64,000 nucleotides of DNA, taken from Gudongella sp046224405. GTDB lineage: Bacteria; Bacillota; Clostridia; Tissierellales; Tissierellaceae. Below the pieces are notes generated by a model, which saw nothing but the letters and a program-made list of their open reading frames with translations, made no database searches and was not told the origin of the DNA. A program made the position numbers and the translations under genes. The stretch spans positions 124,001-188,000 of the forward strand of contig NZ_JBJXRK010000002.1 in assembly GCF_046224405.1 (NCBI RefSeq), read 5' to 3'. Positions 57,428 to 64,000 of this stretch are shown here, one piece after another (position 1 is the first letter of the stretch; every line of letters begins with the position of its first letter).

Positions 57428-58759
57428 ATGGAAAGGAATTTGGATCAGATCTGGGAGGATGTCCTGAATCTCATTAAGGTTGAATTGACTGAAGTCAGCT
57501 TTAACACCTGGCTAAAATCAATTGAGCCCATAAGCCTGACAGATGATGAGATTGTGCTTGGAGCCCCCAATGATTTCACCAAAGGGATACTGGAGGGGAG
57601 GTACTTCAATCTCATAAGAAATGCCATCAACCAGATAACAGGAAGCAATTATAACATCAAGTTTATAATCCCTGGAGAGGAAGTGCAGCCATCACCACCA
57701 TCGCCAAAGGAAGTTGAAAATGAGGATATTCTGAACAAATCCAAGCTGAATCCAAAATACTCCTTCGGTACATTTGTAACAGGAAAGAGCAACGAATTTG
57801 CCCATGCGGCTTCAGTTGCTGTTGCGGAAGCGCCTGCTCAAACCTATAACCCCCTATTTATATATGGTGGGGTTGGACTTGGTAAAACTCACCTGATGCA
57901 TGCAATTGGACATTATATTCTCAGTCAGAATCCAAATGCAAAGGTTGTTTATGTCTCAAGTGAAAAGTTCACCAATGAGCTGATCAATTCGATCAGAGAG
58001 TACAGAAATGAAGAATTCAGAAACAAATATAGAAATGTTGATGTCCTTCTTATTGACGACATCCAGTTTATTGCAGGAAAGGAAGGTACACAGGAGGAGT
58101 TCTTCCATACCTTTAATGCACTACACGATGCAAACAAGCAGATAATAATCTCAAGCGACCGACCTCCGAAGGAAATACCAACCCTTGAGGACAGACTAAG
58201 ATCAAGATTTGAGTGGGGTCTTATAACAGACATACAGGCTCCTGATCTGGAGACCAGAATTGCTATATTAAGGAAGAAAGCAAATCTTGAGAACATGGAG
58301 ATACCTGATGATGTAATGCTTCTTATAGCAAACAAGATACAATCAAATATAAGAGAGCTTGAAGGAGCCCTTATAAGGGTTGTTGCATATTCATCACTAA
58401 CCAACAAGGCAATAACTGAGGAGCTTGCCGAAGAGGCTCTTAAGGACATTATCTCAAACAACAAGCCAGTTGAAATTACCGTGGACCTAATCAAGGACAA
58501 GGTTTCAAAGAGATTCGATATCAGAATGGATGACTTCAATTCCAAGAAAAGAACCAGGGCAATAGCATATCCCAGACAGATTGCTATGTATCTCACCAGG
58601 GAGCTGACAGATCTCTCACTGCCAAAAATTGGGGATGAATTCGGCGGAAGAGACCATACAACTGTAATCCATGCCTGTGAGAAAATATCTACGGATATTG
58701 AATCTGACTACCAGCTTAGAAATAAAATCAATAACATAATAGAAGAGCTTGGAAAGTGA
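57428..58759 (+). CDS. dnaA: Chromosomal replication initiator DnaA
   Basis: 443 aa. Domain I (about 1-85, LDQIWEDVLNLIK...SFNTWLKSI), short linker (about 90-105), AAA+ domain III with Walker A GGVGLGKTHLMHAIG and Walker B VLLIDDIQF, and domain IV with the DnaA signature FGGRDHTTVIHACEKI. It binds DnaA boxes found on both sides of the gene. Start ATG after TAGGGAGG. Confidence 0.97.
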   Translation: MERNLDQIWEDVLNLIKVELTEVSFNTWLKSIEPISLTDDEIVLGAPNDFTKGILEGRYFNLIRNAINQITGSNYNIKFIIPGEEVQPSPPSPKEVENEDILNKSKLNPKYSFGTFVTGKSNEFAHAASVAVAEAPAQTYNPLFIYGGVGLGKTHLMHAIGHYILSQNPNAKVVYVSSEKFTNELINSIREYRNEEFRNKYRNVDVLLIDDIQFIAGKEGTQEEFFHTFNALHDANKQIIISSDRPPKEIPTLEDRLRSRFEWGLITDIQAPDLETRIAILRKKANLENMEIPDDVMLLIANKIQSNIRELEGALIRVVAYSSLTNKAITEELAEEALKDIISNNKPVEITVDLIKDKVSKRFDIRMDDFNSKKRTRAIAYPRQIAMYLTRELTDLSLPKIGDEFGGRDHTTVIHACEKISTDIESDYQLRNKINNIIEELGK

Positions 58760-58793
58760 TTTCTTGTGGAAAAGATTTAATAAATTTTTAAGG

Positions 58794-58886
58794 TTATCCA
58801 CATGTTATTAAATCCTGCTAATCAACAGGTTAAATAATTTGATGGACTTATCCACATAATCACATGTCCTACTACTATTACTACTA
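58794..58886 (+). other. oriC, downstream part: DnaA boxes followed by DnaA-trio-like triplets
   Basis: Two perfect TTATCCACA boxes (58794-58802, 58848-58856) point towards dnaN. Twelve bases after the second, CTA-CTA-CTA-TTA-CTA-CTA (58869-58886) gives six trinucleotides of the DnaA-trio type, then an AT-rich stretch to the dnaN ribosome site. This is the arrangement of the basal unwinding element known from Bacillus. Confidence 0.75.
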
Positions 58887-58925
58887 TAGTTTCTTATTCT
58901 ATTATTCTAAAAGAGGGGGATAAAA

Positions 58926-60032
58926 ATGAAATTCAAAGTAGAGCAAAAAGATCTTGCAAGACATATAACAATAGCTCAAAGAGGTATCTCAACCAGGTCC
59001 ACACTTCAGATACTTGATGGTATCCTTATTCAGGCAAATGACAACGGCTTAAAGCTTACCGCCACGGATCTTGAAATAAGTATAGAAACCTTCATAGAGG
59101 CTTATGTTGAGGAAAAGGGGAAGATAGTACTTAATTCCAGGATATTCGGAGACATTGTAAAGAAGCTGCCCGATGACACGATAAGCTTTCATGTAAAGGA
59201 CAACCATGTTCACATCAAATGCCAGAATGCAGAGTTCAATATAATCGGAAACTCAGGTGAGGATTATCCGGACCTTCCAATAATAATGGAAGAAAATCAA
59301 TTTACAATATCAAAGGACCTCTTGAAGTCTGCAATTAGGCAGACTGTATTTGCAACGACCCAGGATGAAACAAGACCATCACTTACTGGAGTATTGCTTG
59401 AAATAGCCAACAAGGAAATTTCATTTGTTTCACTTGACGGATACAGGCTTGCACTTAGAAAAATGCCAACCCAATCTGATATAGATGAAAAGATCATAAT
59501 TCCAGGGAGATCCCTAAATGAGCTTAACAAGATACTAGAGGACAAGGAGGAGGACCTTACCATAAGTCTTTCTCAGGGACAGGTAATATTTAACCTTGGG
59601 GACACAATAATGTACTCTAAACTTCTTGAGGGACAATTCTTCAATTACAAGGACATAATGAGATCTGACCACAAGACCAAAGTAATAGTAAATAGAAGAA
59701 GTCTTCAAAATGGTCTTGAGAGAGCTTCACTTCTTGCTAAGGAAGAAAAGGCAAATCTTGTTAAGATTTCAGTTTCAAACGGTGAGTTGATAATAAAGTC
59801 TAATTCTGAAATGGGTGATGTGTATGAAGAAATCAACTCGGACCAGGATGGAGATGATCTGAACATAGCATTTAACTCAAGGTATATACTTGAAGGAATA
59901 AAGATAATGGACAATGAAGAAATAGTAATGAATTTTGTGGGAAGCCTTAATCCATGCATTATAAATGGAGTGGATGACGATACCTACACCTACCTGGTAC
60001 TGCCGGTTAGATTGGCACAGGATGACTTTTAA
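58926..60032 (+). CDS. dnaN: DNA polymerase III beta sliding clamp
   Basis: 368 aa, three clamp domains. MKFKVEQKDLARHITIAQRGIS, LTATDLEISIETFI, domain 2 VFATTQDETRPSLTGVLLE and SLDGYRLALRKMP, and the C-terminal VLPVRL-type end (YTYLVLPVRLAQ). It encircles DNA and tethers the polymerase. Start ATG after AGAGGGGGATAAA. Confidence 0.96.
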   Translation: MKFKVEQKDLARHITIAQRGISTRSTLQILDGILIQANDNGLKLTATDLEISIETFIEAYVEEKGKIVLNSRIFGDIVKKLPDDTISFHVKDNHVHIKCQNAEFNIIGNSGEDYPDLPIIMEENQFTISKDLLKSAIRQTVFATTQDETRPSLTGVLLEIANKEISFVSLDGYRLALRKMPTQSDIDEKIIIPGRSLNELNKILEDKEEDLTISLSQGQVIFNLGDTIMYSKLLEGQFFNYKDIMRSDHKTKVIVNRRSLQNGLERASLLAKEEKANLVKISVSNGELIIKSNSEMGDVYEEINSDQDGDDLNIAFNSRYILEGIKIMDNEEIVMNFVGSLNPCIINGVDDDTYTYLVLPVRLAQDDF

Positions 60033-60044
60033 GGGAGTGTATAT

Positions 60045-60254
60045 ATGGAAGAAATAAGAATTGACACTGAATTCATCAAACTGGACCAGTTTCTTAAGCA
60101 CTGTGGAATTGCCCAGACTGGTGGACAGGCAAAAATGATGATAGCAGATGGGATGGTAAAGGTTAACGGACAGGTTGCTTTGGAAAGAGGAAAGAAGATC
60201 AGAAAAGATGATAAGGTGGAGATAGACGACCAGTATCATTTTGTTGTGGTATAA
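60045..60254 (+). CDS. yaaA: S4-domain RNA-binding protein (YaaA/RlbA)
   Basis: 69 aa, a lone S4 domain: IKLDQFLKHCGIAQTGGQAKMMIADGMVKVNGQVALERGKKI shows the S4 pattern in abbreviated quotation of its parts (FLKHCGIAQTGGQAK; GMVKVNGQ; RGKKIRKDDKV). It is always found between dnaN and recF in Firmicutes. RNA target probably ribosomal. Confidence 0.92.
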   Translation: MEEIRIDTEFIKLDQFLKHCGIAQTGGQAKMMIADGMVKVNGQVALERGKKIRKDDKVEIDDQYHFVVV

Positions 60255-60295
60255 TATATATTGTTAAAATTCCTAAGTCCTGGGGAGTGTAATTA

Positions 60296-61432
60296 TTGAT
60301 TGTAGAAGGAATAAGACTGATAAATTTTAGAAATTACAATAATGTGGGAGTTAGCTTCAGTCCTGGCATAAATATTCTTGTTGGGAAAAATGCCCAGGGA
60401 AAGACAAATTTACTTGAAGCAATCTATATGTGCTCAACAGGAAGATCATTTAGAACAAACAGGGACAGGGAAATAATAAATTTTCAGAAGGATGAGGCAT
60501 ACATTGGAACTCAGCTTAAAATAGGGGAGAGGGACAAACTCACCGAGGTTAAGCTTGAAAGGGACAAGACAAAGAGAATAAAGGTAAACAAGATTGAGCT
60601 TAAGAATTACAGGGAGCTTGACACAGGGCTTAAGGTGGTCTTGTTTTCGCCTGAGGATTTGAGACTTGTAAAGGAAGGACCCAGCAACAGGAGAAGTTAC
60701 CTTGACATGAGTATTTCCCAGATAAAGCCTCTTTATCATTACAATCTGAGAAGGTACAACAAGATTCTTTTTCAGAGAAACAATCTGTTGAAATCCTTCA
60801 GGTTCAAAGGTGACATATCAGGTCTTTTGGATGTGTTCGACATGCAGCTTGCAAAGTCTGGCGCATTGATAATGCTGGAAAGAGACAATTATCTGAAGTT
60901 GCTGCTTAAGGAAGCAAAGGAGATACACAGCATCATTACAGATGGGAAAGAGACACTGGAAATGGAATATGATTCAAGTGTATCAATTGAAAAAAACTTA
61001 AGCCAGGTTGAGAATAACCTGTTGAATGCCTTAAGAGAGAACAGACAAAGGGATATTGAGGTCCGTACTACTGAGATAGGTCCCCACAGGGATGATTTCA
61101 GTATAATGATAAATGGAAACGATTCAAAAACCTATGCATCACAGGGACAGCAGAGATCACTTGTATTGACTCTGAAGCTGTCAGAGGTTGAAATACTTAA
61201 GAAAGATACAGGGTATTACCCTGTTCTTCTTCTTGATGATGTCTATTCAGAGCTTGATGAGGATAGGAGGAAATACCTTACAGAGCTGTTCAGTAAGATG
61301 CAGACCTTTATCACAACAACTGATGCTGTTGAGATAAATGGTTTTAGAGGTTATGAAAAGGAGTATTTTTATGTACAGGAAGGATGCCTGTATAAAGGAA
61401 TTAAAACTTGGAGGGAAGTAAATGGCCAATGA
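60296..61432 (+). CDS. recF: DNA replication/repair protein RecF
   Basis: 378 aa, starting with TTG at 60296 after GGGGAGTGTAATTA. RLINFRNYNNV, Walker A VGKNAQGKTNLLEAIY, signature SQGQQRSLVLTLKL and Walker B PVLLLDDVYSELD. It helps load RecA at gaps. The stop overlaps the gyrB start by 11 bp. Confidence 0.95.
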   Translation: MIVEGIRLINFRNYNNVGVSFSPGINILVGKNAQGKTNLLEAIYMCSTGRSFRTNRDREIINFQKDEAYIGTQLKIGERDKLTEVKLERDKTKRIKVNKIELKNYRELDTGLKVVLFSPEDLRLVKEGPSNRRSYLDMSISQIKPLYHYNLRRYNKILFQRNNLLKSFRFKGDISGLLDVFDMQLAKSGALIMLERDNYLKLLLKEAKEIHSIITDGKETLEMEYDSSVSIEKNLSQVENNLLNALRENRQRDIEVRTTEIGPHRDDFSIMINGNDSKTYASQGQQRSLVLTLKLSEVEILKKDTGYYPVLLLDDVYSELDEDRRKYLTELFSKMQTFITTTDAVEINGFRGYEKEYFYVQEGCLYKGIKTWREVNGQ

Positions 61433-63347
61433 TATTAATGTAAATGAAAACGGCAGACATTATACTGCCAATGAAATACAGGTTCTTACTGGGCTTGAGC
61501 CTGTAAGAAAAAGACCTGGTATGTATATTGGCAGCACGGGACCCAAAGGACTTCATCATCTGGTATACGAGGTGGTGGACAATAGTATAGACGAAGCTCT
61601 TGCTGGTATATGCGATACAATAAATGTAACCATACTTGAAGACAACTCAGTTATGATAGAGGACAACGGTAGCGGTATACCTGTTGAAACCCATCCCCAG
61701 ACTGGGAAATCAACTGTGGAAACGGTACTTACAATACTTCATGCAGGAGGTAAGTTCAATAACTCAGCATATAAGGTATCAGGTGGACTTCACGGGGTAG
61801 GTGTTTCCGTTGTAAACGCTCTTTCAGAGTGGTTGGTTGCAAGGGTTAAAAGGGACGGCAAACTATATCAGCAGTCCTTTAAGAGAGGCGAACCGGATGG
61901 GGATCTGGAGTGTATTGGAGAAGCTGATTCAACAGGTACATTGATCCATTTCAAGGCCGATGATGAGATTTTTGAAACAACAGAATTTGTTTTCGATACC
62001 CTTGAGCATAGGTTCAGAGAGATGGCATTCCTTAACAGGGGAATAAAGATAACCCTTGATGACAAAAGGACGGGTGCTAAAAAGGATTTTCATTATACAG
62101 GCGGAATAAAATCATTTGTTGAATATATAAACAAGAACAAGACTGCACTACACAAGCAGGTAATATACTTTGAAAACGAGAAGGACTTCACAACAGTGGA
62201 ATTGGCCATCCAATATACGGACGGTTACACTGAAAATGTATTTACCTTTGCAAACAACATAGGTACTGCAGAGGGAGGAACACACCTTTCCGGACTGCGG
62301 ACAGCCCTTACAAGGTGTGTAAACGACTATGCAAGGAAGTATAACTTCCTAAAGGAAAAGGATGACAATCTTTCCGGTGAAGACATTAGAGAGGGAATGA
62401 CTGCAATCCTTTCAGTGAAGCTACCTGAGCCTCAGTTTGAGGGACAGACAAAGGGTAAGCTTGGAAACAGTGAAACCAGGGGAATAGTTGAGTCCCTGAC
62501 CTATGAATTCTTAAATGACTATCTAGAGGAGAATCCAAAGACCGCAAAGGTAATACTTGATAAGGCAATAAGCTCAAAAAGGGCAAGGGAAGCCGCAAGA
62601 AAGGCGAGAGACCTTACAAGAAAGAGAAGTATATTCGACAACACAACTCTTCCAGGCAAGCTTGCAGACTGCCAGTCAAATGAATCCAGTGAAACAGAGA
62701 TATATATAGTCGAGGGTGATTCGGCGGGTGGTAGTGCAAAGCAGGGAAGGGACAAGAAGTTCCAGGCCATACTTCCACTTAGAGGAAAGATAATGAATGT
62801 TGAAAAGGCAAGGCTTGATAAAATTCTAAGTTTCAATGAGATAAAAGCAATGATTACAGCATTTGGTACTGGAATTGGAGAGGACTTTGATATAAACAAG
62901 CTAAGATACGGCAAGATAATAATCATGACCGACGCCGACGTTGACGGTGCACATATTGCAACCCTACTCCTTACATTCTTCTATAGGTATATGAGGGGAT
63001 TGCTGGACAATGGAAACATTTATCTTGCACAGCCTCCTCTTTACAAGGTATCCAAGGGAAAGCAGGAGCACTATTGTTATTCTGACAAGGAGCTTGATAC
63101 CCTGCTCAATGAGCTTGGAAGAAATTCCAACTACAATATTCAGAGATACAAAGGTCTTGGAGAGATGAATGCTGAGCAGCTATACGACACCACAATGGAT
63201 CCTGAGACCAGGACACTTATAAAGGTGAATGTTGATGATGCAGTGGCTGCTGATGAGATATTCACAACCCTAATGGGTGACAAGGTTGAACCAAGACGTG
63301 AATTTATAGAAGAAAATGCTAAGTATGTTAAGAATCTTGACATCTAG
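61422..63347 (+). CDS. gyrB: DNA gyrase subunit B
   Basis: 641 aa. GHKL ATPase (RKRPGMYIGSTGPKGLHHLVYE region; EDNGSGIPVE; GGLHGVGVSVVNALS), transducer domain, TOPRIM with EGDSAGGSAKQGRD and DADVDGAHI, and the C-terminal end RREFIEENAKYVKNLDI. Normal length for the short, Gram-positive GyrB. The ATG overlaps the recF stop. Confidence 0.97.
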   Translation: MANDINVNENGRHYTANEIQVLTGLEPVRKRPGMYIGSTGPKGLHHLVYEVVDNSIDEALAGICDTINVTILEDNSVMIEDNGSGIPVETHPQTGKSTVETVLTILHAGGKFNNSAYKVSGGLHGVGVSVVNALSEWLVARVKRDGKLYQQSFKRGEPDGDLECIGEADSTGTLIHFKADDEIFETTEFVFDTLEHRFREMAFLNRGIKITLDDKRTGAKKDFHYTGGIKSFVEYINKNKTALHKQVIYFENEKDFTTVELAIQYTDGYTENVFTFANNIGTAEGGTHLSGLRTALTRCVNDYARKYNFLKEKDDNLSGEDIREGMTAILSVKLPEPQFEGQTKGKLGNSETRGIVESLTYEFLNDYLEENPKTAKVILDKAISSKRAREAARKARDLTRKRSIFDNTTLPGKLADCQSNESSETEIYIVEGDSAGGSAKQGRDKKFQAILPLRGKIMNVEKARLDKILSFNEIKAMITAFGTGIGEDFDINKLRYGKIIIMTDADVDGAHIATLLLTFFYRYMRGLLDNGNIYLAQPPLYKVSKGKQEHYCYSDKELDTLLNELGRNSNYNIQRYKGLGEMNAEQLYDTTMDPETRTLIKVNVDDAVAADEIFTTLMGDKVEPRREFIEENAKYVKNLDI

Positions 63348-63356
63348 GAGGAGAAT

Positions 63357-64000
63357 ATGGAAAACGAAAACGTAAGAGATAAGTTGATTGATGTAAATAT
63401 AGAAGAAAAAATGAAAAGCTCTTATCTGGATTATGCCATGAGCGTAATAGTAAGTCGTGCTCTCCCTGATGTAAGAGATGGACTTAAGCCTGTTCACAGA
63501 AGAATACTATATGCTATGGATGAGCTGAACATGACCCCTGACAAGCAGTACAGGAAGTCAGCAAGGGTTGTCGGAGACGTACTTGGTAAGTACCACCCAC
63601 ACGGTGATAGTTCTGTTTATGGAGCAATGGTAAGACTGGCACAGGATTTCAATACAAGATATCTGCTTGTGGATGGTCATGGTAACTTTGGTAGTGTCGA
63701 CGGCGACAGTGCAGCGGCCATGCGTTATACAGAGGCCAGAATGACAAAGCTTGCAACTGAGATGCTAAGGGACATTGGTAAGGAGACTGTTGATTACAGA
63801 CCAAACTTTGATGAAACCCTTAAGGAACCGGTAGTGTTGCCAAGCAGATTCCCGAATCTACTTGTAAACGGTTCATCAGGTATTGCAGTAGGTATGGCCA
63901 CAAACATTCCCCCCCACAACCTTAGAGAGGTTGTTGAGGGAATAGAGATGATGATTGAGGATCCAGATGTAGCAATAGATGACCTGATGAAGGTGATAAA
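63357..64000 (+). CDS. gyrA: DNA gyrase subunit A (N-terminal part; runs off the window)
   Basis: The start ATG at 63357 follows TAGGAGGAGAAT, 9 bp after gyrB. About 214 codons are seen: SYLDYAMSVIVSRALPD, the quinolone region GDVLGKYHPHGDSSVYGAM and the catalytic tyrosine (Tyr124) in AAMRYTEARM. In the quinolone region the residue matching Escherichia Asp87 is Gly (residue 89), while that of Ser83 is Ser. The rest is beyond the edge. Confidence 0.96.
   Translation, partial: MENENVRDKLIDVNIEEKMKSSYLDYAMSVIVSRALPDVRDGLKPVHRRILYAMDELNMTPDKQYRKSARVVGDVLGKYHPHGDSSVYGAMVRLAQDFNTRYLLVDGHGNFGSVDGDSAAAMRYTEARMTKLATEMLRDIGKETVDYRPNFDETLKEPVVLPSRFPNLLVNGSSGIAVGMATNIPPHNLREVVEGIEMMIEDPDVAIDDLMKVI

Noticed and set aside
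1..64000. CRISPR arrays, prophage or integrase-bounded islands, rRNA and tRNA genes
   Set aside because: Looked for direct repeats with regular spacing, integrase or phage genes, and conserved RNA sequences on both strands; none seen.

Overview
The window is a stretch of a low-to-moderate GC Firmicutes chromosome, most likely an anaerobic Clostridia/Tissierellia-type bacterium, spanning its replication origin. The evidence for this is the Gram-positive order rpmH-rnpA-yidD-yidC-jag-mnmE-mnmG-rsmG-parA-parB left of dnaA and dnaA-dnaN-S4 protein-recF-gyrB-gyrA to its right, three parS sites of the Firmicutes type, a complete WalRK-YycHIJ-HtrA-RlmH locus, strong AGGAGG ribosome binding sites and heavy use of AGA/AGG arginine codons. 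No tRNA, rRNA, CRISPR array, prophage or intact insertion sequence was seen.

Layout. 1-2854: two permease genes of a dipeptide-type ABC transporter, one carrying an extracytoplasmic M28-peptidase-like domain whose catalytic residues are nearly all substituted. 3163-14589: accessory and housekeeping genes (HEXXH lipoprotein, hydrolases, acetyltransferases, a cyclase-family protein, CorA, a ketopantoate-reductase-like protein, a methyltransferase), with two kinds of short GC-rich repeat between them. 14707-24104 (minus): rlmH, then the wal operon in the order walR-walK-(new secreted protein)-yycH-yycI-walJ-htrA-surE-tpx. A predicted WalR box sits just upstream of the new gene. 24237-27100: a yybP-ykoY manganese riboswitch with terminator, upstream of a P-type cation ATPase.

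27152-42385 is a purine-degradation block: NCS1 permease, allantoinase (AllB), allantoate amidohydrolase (AllC), ureidoglycine aminohydrolase (AllE), ureidoglycine aminotransferase (PucG type), PucR regulator, the oxamate carbamoyltransferase subunits AllF/AllG/AllH, carbamate kinase (AllK/ArcC), an extra small cupin and a lactate-permease-family transporter. Together they predict: allantoin uptake -> allantoate -> ureidoglycine -> oxalurate (by transamination, since no ureidoglycolate dehydrogenase gene is present here) -> oxamate + carbamoyl phosphate -> ATP + CO2 + NH3. The lactate-permease homologue is a candidate oxamate exporter.

42433-56909 (minus): a LysM/G5/M23 cell-wall protein with its own predicted WalR box, a lipid kinase, DUF4446, a cysteine-desulfurase-like enzyme, a cyclodeaminase-like protein, a PhzF protein, then parB-parA-rsmG-mnmG-mnmE and jag-yidC-yidD-rnpA-rpmH. 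56910-58925: a bipartite oriC with DnaA boxes on both sides of dnaA and a run of DnaA-trio-like triplets before dnaN. 57428-64000 (plus): dnaA, dnaN, S4 protein, recF, gyrB and the start of gyrA.

Gene direction fits bidirectional replication from about 57-59 kb: almost everything left of the origin is on the minus strand and everything right is on the plus strand, with six head-on genes. All functions are read from sequence motifs and gene order; no database search was run.
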